Source: Actinomycetes bacterium (GTDB lineage Bacteria; Actinomycetota; CALGFH01). Taken from it: a DNA stretch of 7,238 bases. Position 1 is the stretch's first letter. Every line of letters starts with the position of its first letter. The notes under the pieces are model-generated. The model worked only from the letters and a program-made list of their open reading frames with translations, was not told the origin of the DNA and did no database searches. This document shows, piece by piece, positions 1 through 5,649 of this stretch. The stretch spans positions 1 through 7,238 of the forward strand of contig JASLIH010000656.1 in assembly GCA_030152105.1 (NCBI GenBank), in the 5' to 3' direction. The position numbers were made by a program, and so were the translations under genes.

Positions 1-1151
1 GCCCCGACGGTGATGGCCAGGGCGGCGTTGCCGGGGTCGTTGATGGTCATGGTCAGCCCGACGTTGGTCTGGCGGGCCAGGGAGGTCAGGGCGCCGTAGC
101 CGGTGTTGCCGGCGGCCACGACCACCACCACCCCCGAGCGGACCAGGCGGTCGACCTCGGCGCAGATGGGGCTCTGGCCGCACGCGAACCACTTGGGATC
201 GAACTCGTAGCCGAGGCTGAGGTTGACCCCGTGGACCCGCAGCAGCTTGCCGTAGCCGTTGATGTCCTTGCGCACGTACTCGAGCGCCCGGAGCACGTTC
301 ATGGACTGGCCGTTGCCCCGTTCGTCGAGCACCTTGAGGCTGACCAGCTTGGTCTCGCGGGCCATCCCGGCCAGCACCTCGGGCGGGCTGACCTCGCGGT
401 CCTGGACCTTGGGGGTCTCGGGGCGGGCCGGGTCGAAGACCCGCTCGACCACCCGCAGGTCGCTGCCCCGGGGCATCCTGGCCGGCAGGCCGCCGGCGAT
501 GATGCCGGCCACATGGGTGCCGTGGCCGAACTGGTCGACCAGGGCGTCGCCAAGGGCCGGCTCGCCCGGCTTGGTGAAGTCGCGGTGCAGGTTGGCCACG
601 TCGCCCTTGAGGGTCTCGTAGCGGCGGAAGTGGTGGTGGTCGCCGTCGATGCCCGAGTCCAGCACCGCCCAGGTGATGCCGCGGCCGGTGGCGTCGAAGG
701 AGCGCCGGGCCGCGTCCGCCTTGACCGTGGCGCACGAGATGTCGATCAGCGGGTGGACCGGGAAGTCGGGCCAGACCCGGTAGATGGCCCGCCGGGCCGC
801 GTCCTCCTGGCCCTGGTCGGCCTCGACCAGGCGCAGGATCTGGGCCTCGGTGAGCTCGCAGCGGTAGTAGGTGTCGGCCACCCGGTCGGGCGGGGGCGCG
901 TCGGGCAGGGCCGCCCGGTAGCGGTCCAGGAACTGCTCGGCCGCCCCTTCGAGGCCGTCGCGGTGGCGCAGGTTGAGCTCGATCACCACCGGGATGGGAG
1001 CCTCGGGGCTGGGGTCGAAGCCGATCCGCTCCCGCTCCTCGGGGTCCATCAGGGCGTCGGAGACGATCGCCCGCTGGACCAGCGGCCGGTCGCGGCGCCG
1101 GGCCCGCTCCTGAGCGGTCGGCTCCTCGGCAGGATCCTCGTCGTCGGGCAT
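1..1151 (-). CDS. Subtilisin-like S8 serine peptidase, C-terminus cut by window edge
   Basis: Serine endopeptidase of the subtilase family. 383 complete codons are present and the reading frame is open at base 1. The catalytic Asp is D165 in AVLDSGIDG, the catalytic His is H210 in FGHGTHVAGIIAG, and the oxyanion-hole Asn is N349 in VVVAAGNTGYG. The catalytic Ser block (GTSMA type) would lie beyond the left edge, so activity cannot be confirmed. Residues about 51-137 (from IPVVIELN to FPVHPLID, with the helix-like LTEAQILRLVE) look like an I9-type inhibitory propeptide. The first 30 residues are acidic and arginine-rich with no hydrophobic stretch, so there is no classical signal peptide. A roughly 45-residue segment (220-265) separates the His block from TKLVSLKVLDERG and is longer than in simple subtilisins. 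The ATG at 1151 is supported by GGAGGT six bases upstream. It is the third gene of the unit starting at 3353, with a 19-base gap to its neighbour. Family assignment is firm; substrate and location are unknown. Confidence 0.93.
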   Translation of the reverse strand, partial: MPDDEDPAEEPTAQERARRRDRPLVQRAIVSDALMDPEERERIGFDPSPEAPIPVVIELNLRHRDGLEGAAEQFLDRYRAALPDAPPPDRVADTYYRCELTEAQILRLVEADQGQEDAARRAIYRVWPDFPVHPLIDISCATVKADAARRSFDATGRGITWAVLDSGIDGDHHHFRRYETLKGDVANLHRDFTKPGEPALGDALVDQFGHGTHVAGIIAGGLPARMPRGSDLRVVERVFDPARPETPKVQDREVSPPEVLAGMARETKLVSLKVLDERGNGQSMNVLRALEYVRKDINGYGKLLRVHGVNLSLGYEFDPKWFACGQSPICAEVDRLVRSGVVVVVAAGNTGYGALTSLARQTNVGLTMTINDPGNAALAITVG

Positions 1152-1157
1152 GCTTGG

Positions 1158-1163
1158 ACCTCC
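1158..1163 (-). promoter_or_regulatory. Ribosome binding site of the S8 peptidase gene
   Basis: On the minus strand these bases read GGAGGT, six bases before the ATG at 1151. This is the clearest Shine-Dalgarno site in the three-gene unit and fixes the peptidase start. It lies within the 19-base gap after the stop codon of the preceding gene. Confidence 0.75.
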
Positions 1164-1170
1164 AGGGTGG

Positions 1171-2241
1171 CTACGGCCGCAGGGTGACCTCGAGCGGGAG
1201 CATTCTGGCACCGACACCGACGGCCACGGTGAGCCGCGGCACCGGGCGGGTCGGGCAGCTGAGCACGAGCCCCTGGACGTTCTGGGCGGTGGAGTCGTCG
1301 CCCAGCACCGAGGTGCGCGAGCACAGGACCCGGCCGCCGGCACGCAGCTCGCCGCCGATGGGCAGGTACTCGCCGGGCACGCCCCGGTAGCCCGAGGAGG
1401 CGTCGACCACCACCATGGCCAGCCCGTCGCGCACGAACACCGAGTTCACCCGCAGCTCGAGCTGGGTCTGCTGCTGCATGAGGAAGCTCGTGCCGATCAC
1501 GACGGCGTCGCCCTGGCCGGGGTTGACGGCCCGCATCCCCGGGCCGCGCGGCCACGGCCCCGAGGTGTCGAGCTGGATCGTCTGGTCGCGGGGCTTGACC
1601 ACCACCACGTCGGTCAGCTTGATCCTGGCCAGCGACGACAGCCGGGGCGCGGGGCCGGTGACGACCCGGTAGGTGTCGTCCTGGCCCTCCACCGGCAGGA
1701 CCTGGACGCCACCCTCGCGGCCGAACTGGCGCTGGTCGACGCTGGCGAACACGCCCCCGCCGGAGTCGAGCAGGGTCAGCCCCCGCAGGCCCAGCACACG
1801 CTGGCCGCCGGGGACGCCTTCCACCCGGAAGGTGATCGAGGCGACCGTCTCGTGCCGCTCGGTGGCCAGGCGGCCGGCCTCGACGGCGGTGATGGTGAGG
1901 CCGCCGGCCCTGGCCGTCCAGCCCAGCTGGCGCTGGTCGGCGCCCGGCTCGGGAGCGGTGGTGGAGGTCGCCGGGGCCGCGGTGGCCGCCGGGGCGTCCG
2001 GGCGGGCGATGCCGCGCCCGGCCACGAAGGCCAGGCCGGCCACGACCAGCGTGGCCGCGGCCAGGGCGATCCGCAGCCGCGGCGCTGGCGTGGGCGGGGC
2101 CGGGGCCGGGTCGGGCGGCGCCAGGCCGGGCTGCTGGTCGCCCGGGGTGCTGTCGTCCAGGGTGGCCAGGGAGGTCTGGCAGACCGGGCAGACGGTCTCG
2201 CCCGGCCGGACGGCGTCGCAGCGGGGGCACCAGGCGCGCAT
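1171..2241 (-). CDS. Membrane-anchored zinc-ribbon protein, second paralogue
   Basis: Predicted single-pass membrane protein of 356 residues; I do not recognise a named family. The N-terminus is a short zinc ribbon, with WCPRC (C5, C8) and CPVC (C18, C21). A Pro/Ala-rich linker (about 31-54) follows, then one hydrophobic helix at about 57-76 and a Thr/Ala/Pro stalk (about 80-103). The rest is a beta-strand-rich domain (about 107-356) with two cysteines (C307, C329) that could form a disulfide. Arginines just before the helix (R55, R57) favour a cytoplasmic ribbon and an outside C-terminal domain. The start at 2241 is chosen because the ribbon begins at residue 4 and the ATG overlaps the previous stop (TGATG). 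The same frame stays open far upstream to 3279, but that part is a composition-driven shadow of the neighbouring gene. It resembles the preceding gene product in layout and sequence, which points to an old tandem duplication. Function is unknown; a sensor, scaffold or envelope role is conjecture. Confidence 0.85.
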   Translation of the reverse strand: MRAWCPRCDAVRPGETVCPVCQTSLATLDDSTPGDQQPGLAPPDPAPAPPTPAPRLRIALAAATLVVAGLAFVAGRGIARPDAPAATAAPATSTTAPEPGADQRQLGWTARAGGLTITAVEAGRLATERHETVASITFRVEGVPGGQRVLGLRGLTLLDSGGGVFASVDQRQFGREGGVQVLPVEGQDDTYRVVTGPAPRLSSLARIKLTDVVVVKPRDQTIQLDTSGPWPRGPGMRAVNPGQGDAVVIGTSFLMQQQTQLELRVNSVFVRDGLAMVVVDASSGYRGVPGEYLPIGGELRAGGRVLCSRTSVLGDDSTAQNVQGLVLSCPTRPVPRLTVAVGVGARMLPLEVTLRP

Positions 2242-2243
2242 CA
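2239..2243 (-). promoter_or_regulatory. TGATG stop/start overlap coupling the two paralogues
   Basis: On the minus strand the TGA stop of the upstream zinc-ribbon gene shares its A with the ATG of the downstream one. No good Shine-Dalgarno sequence precedes this ATG (only GGCGG-like bases), so translation of the second gene probably depends on ribosomes finishing the first. This suggests the two proteins are made together in a fixed ratio. Confidence 0.7.
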
Positions 2244-3353
2244 GCGGACCGCCGAGGTGATGGTCCAGGTGCCGCGGACGACTTCCTCGGCCTGGGCCTG
2301 GATGACGATCTTGAAGGCCATCGGCTCGTCGTTGGAGGGGTCGCCGAAGCGGACGGCGGCCAGCATGTCGGCCGGGACCGTGATGACCGCCGACCCGCCT
2401 GACCCGTCGATCCAGGCCGGCAGCTCCGACAGGCCGCCGTCGTCGGTGACCGCCACCCGCCGGCGCGAGGGGTTGAGGGCGGTCTGCTCGGCCCGGCCGA
2501 GGGCCTGGACGGCGATCATCACCCGGCCGCGACGGTAGGCCGACCCGGCCAGCCGGACGCTGGTGCAGTCCTCGCAGGCCACCCGGAGCTGGCAGCCCGT
2601 GCAGCCGCGGCGGGTGGCCAGCCAGTGGGTGTCGTCGGCGTCTCCGGTCGCCCGGTCTCGGAGTTCCTCGTCGACCAGGGTGCCGCCGATCCGCTCCGAG
2701 ACCTCTCGGGCCAGGACCAGCCCGCGCAGCTCGACGGTGGCCACGGCCCGGGGGTCGACGGGGTGGTCGAGCACGACCTCGGTGTCGGTCCCGCCGCCGG
2801 GGGCCGGCCGGCTGCCGGCGGTGGCGATCCTGGCCACCGTGCCGCCCAGCAGCAGGTCGCGTCCGTCGGCGTCGCGGATCCGGAGCCCTTCCAGGGCGCT
2901 GATCCCGCGGCCCTGCCGGACCCCGTCGACGTGCAGCTCCAGCCGGCCGAAGCCGGTGCCGGCGGTGATGGTGCGCAGCTCGACGGTGAGCTCGCTGTCG
3001 CGGGTCTCCCAGCCGAAGTCGCGGTGGCCGGTCTCGGGGCCTTCGTCGAGGAAGCCCGGGGCGGTGGTGGTCGGCGCCGCCCCCGGGGCCGACGGGGTGG
3101 TCCGGGTCAGCCGCCCGGCGGCGAAGGCGCTGGCCACGACGACCAGGACCAGGCAGGCGACCCCGACGGCGGCCGCCGCCGGGACCAGCGCCCGCAGCCG
3201 CCTGGCCAGCCGGTCGGCCCGACCCGGCTGCGGCAGCCCGGGGCGGGCCGGGGGCACGGCCAGCAGCTGGCGCCCGCACACCGGGCAGGCCGCCCCCGCC
3301 CGCGCCGCCCGGACCTCATCACAGCGCGGGCACCACGCCTGCCTGCTAGGCAC
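2241..3353 (-). CDS. Membrane-anchored zinc-ribbon protein, first paralogue
   Basis: Predicted single-pass membrane protein of 370 residues and the first gene of the leftward unit; no named family recognised. It starts with a ribbon WCPRC (C8, C11) and CPVC (C23, C26). A short Pro/Arg linker, a hydrophobic helix at about 57-79 preceded by several arginines (RLARRLR), and a Thr/Ala/Pro stalk (84-99) follow. The outer domain (about 110-370) is beta-rich and carries a second cysteine cluster at C251, C254, C260 and C263 (CxxC-x5-CxxC), absent from the paralogue. The GTG at 3353 is preferred because it puts the ribbon at the N-terminus, as in the paralogue. An in-frame ATG at 3455 would add 34 low-complexity residues across the hairpin at 3405-3428. 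No convincing ribosome binding site precedes the GTG, so the message may be leaderless or the start may differ slightly. Inside-ribbon, outside-domain topology is inferred from the charges flanking the helix. Confidence 0.83.
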   Translation of the reverse strand: MPSRQAWCPRCDEVRAARAGAACPVCGRQLLAVPPARPGLPQPGRADRLARRLRALVPAAAAVGVACLVLVVVASAFAAGRLTRTTPSAPGAAPTTTAPGFLDEGPETGHRDFGWETRDSELTVELRTITAGTGFGRLELHVDGVRQGRGISALEGLRIRDADGRDLLLGGTVARIATAGSRPAPGGGTDTEVVLDHPVDPRAVATVELRGLVLAREVSERIGGTLVDEELRDRATGDADDTHWLATRRGCTGCQLRVACEDCTSVRLAGSAYRRGRVMIAVQALGRAEQTALNPSRRRVAVTDDGGLSELPAWIDGSGGSAVITVPADMLAAVRFGDPSNDEPMAFKIVIQAQAEEVVRGTWTITSAVR

Positions 3354-3476
3354 CGGGAACCATTCGTCTAGCCTCGACCATGGCACAGGCGCTCTTGGGG
3401 GGCCGTGGGGGGGGCGAGCTCCCCCCACAGGGATCGGGAACCGCCGATGGTCCACCCGCCCGCTGCATCCGTCGGC
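3354..3476. other. Intergenic spacer between two leftward transcription units
   Basis: This 123-base stretch lies after the M24 peptidase stop and before the GTG of the first zinc-ribbon gene, both on the minus strand. It contains the G/C hairpin at 3405-3428 and two G runs on the plus strand (six Gs at 3397-3402, eight at 3407-3414). It probably holds the promoter of the leftward unit, but I could not find a -35/-10 pair that fits. The nearest -10-like word, TAGACG about 11 bases before the GTG, has no matching -35. Confidence 0.55.
3405..3428 (-). terminator. G/C hairpin, possible terminator of the M24 peptidase transcript
   Basis: GTGGGGGG (3405-3412) pairs perfectly with CCCCCCAC (3421-3428) across an eight-base loop, GGCGAGCT. 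It lies about 50 bases beyond the stop of the M24 peptidase gene and before the next leftward gene, where a terminator is expected. No T tract follows on either strand, so it would be a U-tract-less terminator or another RNA structure such as a transcript-end stabiliser. Confidence 0.45.
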
Positions 3477-4595
3477 CTATGCGTCCAGTATCCGCAGGTC
3501 GCGTGAGGTGGTGTTGAGGCGGCGGGCGCCGTCGTCGGTGCAGACGACGATGTCCTCGATCCGGGCGCCGTAGTGGCCCCGGGGGTAGATGCCGGGCTCG
3601 ATCGAGAAGGCCATGCCCGGCTCCAGCGGCTCGTCGTTGCCGGCGACGATGTACGGGTCCTCGTGCTCCTCCAGCCCGATCCCGTGGCCGGTCCGGTGCA
3701 CGAACAGCTCGCCGTGGCCGGCGGCGGTGATCGGGTCGCGGCAGGCGGCGTCGACCGCCGACGCCGGCACCCCGGGCCGGACGGCGGCGCAGCCGGCCAG
3801 CTGGGCGGCGTGCAGCAGGGCGTACAGCTCCTGGAAGCCGGCCGGGGGCTCGCCAACGACCAGGGTCCGGGTGGTGTCGGAGCAGTAGCCGTCGAGCCGG
3901 CCGCCGATGTCGACCACCACCGGGTCGCCGGGCTGGATGACCCGCCCGCTGGCCCCGTGGTGGGGGCTGGCCGCGTTGGGGCCGGAGGCGACGATGGCGA
4001 AGCAGAACCTGTCGTGGGAGTCGCGGATCGCCTCCTCGATGTCCCTAGCCAGGTCCAGCTCGGTCCGCCCGGCCCAGCGCAGCCCGTCCAGGCCCTCGAC
4101 CACCCCGTCGATGGCCGCCGCCACCCGCGCCAGAGCAGCCAGCTCCTCGGGGTCCTTGCGCATCCGCAGCTGCCTCGTCACGGTGGAGGCGGCGACGAAG
4201 CCGGCCGCCGGCAGCGCCTCCTGGAGCCGCAGCAGGAAGGTGCTCCACAGCTGGTCGCCGACGCCCAGCTGCCCGCCGGTGGCCCCGGCCGCGGCGAGCG
4301 TGGCGGCGACCAGCCGGACCGGGTCGTCGGTCTCGGGCCAGGCGGCCACCTCGATCTCGAGCTCGCCGAGCTGGTCGCGGGCCAGCGGCGCCTCGAGGGC
4401 CGGCACGACCAGCCGGGGGTCGCCGGCCGCCGGCACCACCAGCAGGGTCATGCGCTCCAGGTGCGGCGGGTGGTAGCCGGTCAGGTAGGCGAGGTCCGCC
4501 GACGGTCCCAGCAGCAGCGCGTCGACCCCCCGCTCGCCCTGCTCCTTGCGAGCCCTGGCCAGCCGCTCGGCGCGGGCTGCGGCAGTTGTCGTCAT
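3477..4595 (-). CDS. M24-family Xaa-Pro peptidase (aminopeptidase P / prolidase type)
   Basis: Cytoplasmic dinuclear-metal peptidase predicted to cleave the bond before proline in dipeptides or at peptide N-termini, for peptide turnover. At 372 residues it matches compact PepQ-like members. An N-terminal creatinase-like domain covers about 1-145 (with DALLLGPSADLAYLTGY) and the pita-bread catalytic domain about 148-372. All five family metal ligands are visible: D229 in VDIGG, D240 in CSDTTRT, H304 in HRTGHGIGL, E333 in SIEPGIY and E347 in ARIEDIV. The substrate-side PHHG (211-214) is also present. There is no signal peptide or membrane helix. The ATG at 4595 is chosen because the ordinary N-terminus begins there; the frame open further upstream, to 5033, overlaps the preceding gene and is a shadow. 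It lies 20 bases after the kinase-fold gene, probably in one transcript. The exact substrate (dipeptide or longer peptide) cannot be told from the sequence. Confidence 0.95.
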   Translation of the reverse strand: MTTTAAARAERLARARKEQGERGVDALLLGPSADLAYLTGYHPPHLERMTLLVVPAAGDPRLVVPALEAPLARDQLGELEIEVAAWPETDDPVRLVAATLAAAGATGGQLGVGDQLWSTFLLRLQEALPAAGFVAASTVTRQLRMRKDPEELAALARVAAAIDGVVEGLDGLRWAGRTELDLARDIEEAIRDSHDRFCFAIVASGPNAASPHHGASGRVIQPGDPVVVDIGGRLDGYCSDTTRTLVVGEPPAGFQELYALLHAAQLAGCAAVRPGVPASAVDAACRDPITAAGHGELFVHRTGHGIGLEEHEDPYIVAGNDEPLEPGMAFSIEPGIYPRGHYGARIEDIVVCTDDGARRLNTTSRDLRILDA

Positions 4596-4607
4596 AGGGG
4601 CAATCCT

Positions 4608-4613
4608 ACCTCC
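4608..4613 (-). promoter_or_regulatory. Probable ribosome binding site of the M24 peptidase gene
   Basis: On the minus strand these bases read GGAGGT, directly after the TGA of the kinase-fold gene and 12 bases before the ATG at 4595. The spacing is longer than ideal, but it is the only good Shine-Dalgarno match in the 20-base gap, and no nearer in-frame start is available. Confidence 0.5.
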
Positions 4614-4615
4614 GG

Positions 4616-5608
4616 TCAGACCTTGACCCGCAGCACCTGCTCCAGGACGTCGAAGCTCACCGGGGGGCCGCCGGCGGCCCGGCAGCCGTCCAGGACCAGG
4701 GCCATCGGCTCGGCGGTGTCGACGCTGACGCGGCGCGACTGGTACTCGCGGACCGAGGGGTGGGGCACGTGCAGGCCGTAGTAGAGGTCCTTGGAGCGGG
4801 CGTAGATGCCGAGCGGCTCGCCCTGGAAGGCCATCACCGACAGGCGGCCGTCGTCGGGCAGGGCCCGGGGGGCGACCTTCATCCGGCCCATCGAGAACTG
4901 GCCGTTGGCCACCACCAGCCCGGCCAGGCGCAGGTCGACGGCGGTGTGGTCGACCTCCAGGCGGGCCGGGCTGGAGCGGGTGGCGGCCAGGCCGCCCAGC
5001 GCGGCGGCCAGCCGCCCGGCCCGCCCGGCCCACTGGGGGATCATCCCGGCGGTCCCCAGGGCCCCTCCGGCGGCGGCCGCCGGGGCCCTGGCCGACACCT
5101 CGGCCGGGTAGCCGAGTTCGGCGGTGTTGGCGAACACCCCGACCCGGGTGGTGCCGTCCGGTCCCCGCCAGCGGGCCCGGCCGACGTCGGCCTGGAACAG
5201 GTTCGGCCCGAGCAGGTGGCGGGCCGCCTTGGCCGGGTCGTCGGGCAGGCCGAAGGTGGCCGACAGGTCCTGGCGGCCGAGCCCGGCCAGCCCGAGGATG
5301 GCGTCCGGCCAGCGCGGCCCGGTCGGGTGGACCAGGACGCGGAGCACGGCGTGGACGAGCCGGTCCGAGCCGACCGCGACCAGCAGCCGATGGCCGTCCT
5401 CCAGCGCCCGGGCCGCGATCGCCTCGGCCCGCCCGACCGGCCGGGCCACGGCCGCCTCGGCGACCACGCCGGCGGCGGCCAGGGCCCGGCGCAGCAGCGT
5501 CAGGTCGCGGCGGGCGGCGGCCGGGTCGGCGATCAGGAACGGCGGCCCGAACGGTAGCCGGGCCTCCCGCTGCGGTTGGGATGGGAGAGGTGCGGTCACG
5601 GCGTTCAT
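4616..5608 (-). CDS. Diacylglycerol/sphingosine-kinase-fold protein with degenerate active site
   Basis: A 330-residue protein with the two-lobe fold of the DAGK_cat / YegS / LCB5 lipid kinases, which phosphorylate diacylglycerol or related lipids at the membrane. Fold landmarks are in order: FLIADPAA (24-31, in place of the usual NPxSG), VAVGSDRLVHAVL (77-89), LGLAGLGRQDLSATFGL (105-121, in place of PxGTxNDxAxxLG), FANTAELGY (159-167), VVANGQFSMGRMKVAPRA (232-249) with PDDGRLSV after it, and LVLDGC (304-309). The nucleotide-loop motif GGDGT reads GSDRL (80-84), and the late DGE reads DGC (307-309). These are residues normally needed for ATP binding and catalysis, so the protein may not be an active kinase. 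The frame is intact over normal family length, arguing against simple decay. The start at 5608 gives a normal N-terminus but has no clear ribosome binding site; a GTG three codons in is an alternative. It is first in a pair with the M24 peptidase and divergent from the DUF853 ATPase. Confidence 0.8.
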   Translation of the reverse strand: MNAVTAPLPSQPQREARLPFGPPFLIADPAAARRDLTLLRRALAAAGVVAEAAVARPVGRAEAIAARALEDGHRLLVAVGSDRLVHAVLRVLVHPTGPRWPDAILGLAGLGRQDLSATFGLPDDPAKAARHLLGPNLFQADVGRARWRGPDGTTRVGVFANTAELGYPAEVSARAPAAAAGGALGTAGMIPQWAGRAGRLAAALGGLAATRSSPARLEVDHTAVDLRLAGLVVANGQFSMGRMKVAPRALPDDGRLSVMAFQGEPLGIYARSKDLYYGLHVPHPSVREYQSRRVSVDTAEPMALVLDGCRAAGGPPVSFDVLEQVLRVKV

Positions 5609-5649
5609 CCTATAGAACAGCGGTCGCGGATCGGCGTCGAGGAGGGTGC
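5609..5649. promoter_or_regulatory. Divergent promoter region between kinase-fold and ATPase genes
   Basis: This 41-base spacer separates two divergent starts and must hold or border promoters for both. The palindrome CTATAG at 5610-5615 offers a -10-like word on each strand. On the plus strand TATAGA (5611-5616) would start RNA near 5623, leaving a short leader with GGAGGG at 5641-5646. On the minus strand TATAGG (5614-5609) directly abuts the ATG at 5608, too close for a leader and hinting at a later start or leaderless message. No good -35 was seen, so this is tentative. Confidence 0.4.
5641..5646 (+). promoter_or_regulatory. Ribosome binding site of the DUF853 ATPase gene
   Basis: GGAGGG, within the longer GAGGAGGG, ends three bases before the ATG at 5650. 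It decides this ATG over the upstream in-frame ATG at 5581, which lies inside the divergent gene. Confidence 0.7.

Noticed and set aside
231..1187. A 318-codon plus-strand open frame opposite the S8 peptidase
   Set aside because: It lies antisense to a gene with clear catalytic motifs, and its product is rich in Gly, Ala, Val, Asp and His without recognisable features.
2242..3279. Upstream extension of the second zinc-ribbon gene in the same frame
   Set aside because: The extension overlaps the first paralogue completely and reads as Arg/Pro/Gly-rich shadow sequence. The true product begins at the ribbon at 2241.
3397..3414. G-quadruplex at the two G runs
   Set aside because: Six plus eight Gs give at most three separate GGG tracts with loops, so a stable three-layer quadruplex is not supported. 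The hairpin explains the region better.
3354..3455. In-frame ATG at 3455 as start of the first zinc-ribbon gene
   Set aside because: It would add 34 Pro/Arg-rich residues spanning the hairpin, while the sister protein begins almost directly at its ribbon. Kept only as a less likely alternative.
3573..4781. A 402-codon plus-strand open frame opposite the M24 peptidase
   Set aside because: It is antisense to a gene with all five metal ligands intact, has shadow-type composition, and runs across the gap between two real genes.
4596..5033. Upstream extension of the M24 peptidase frame
   Set aside because: It overlaps the kinase-fold gene and encodes Arg/Pro/Gly-rich sequence. The ATG at 4595 gives the normal family N-terminus.
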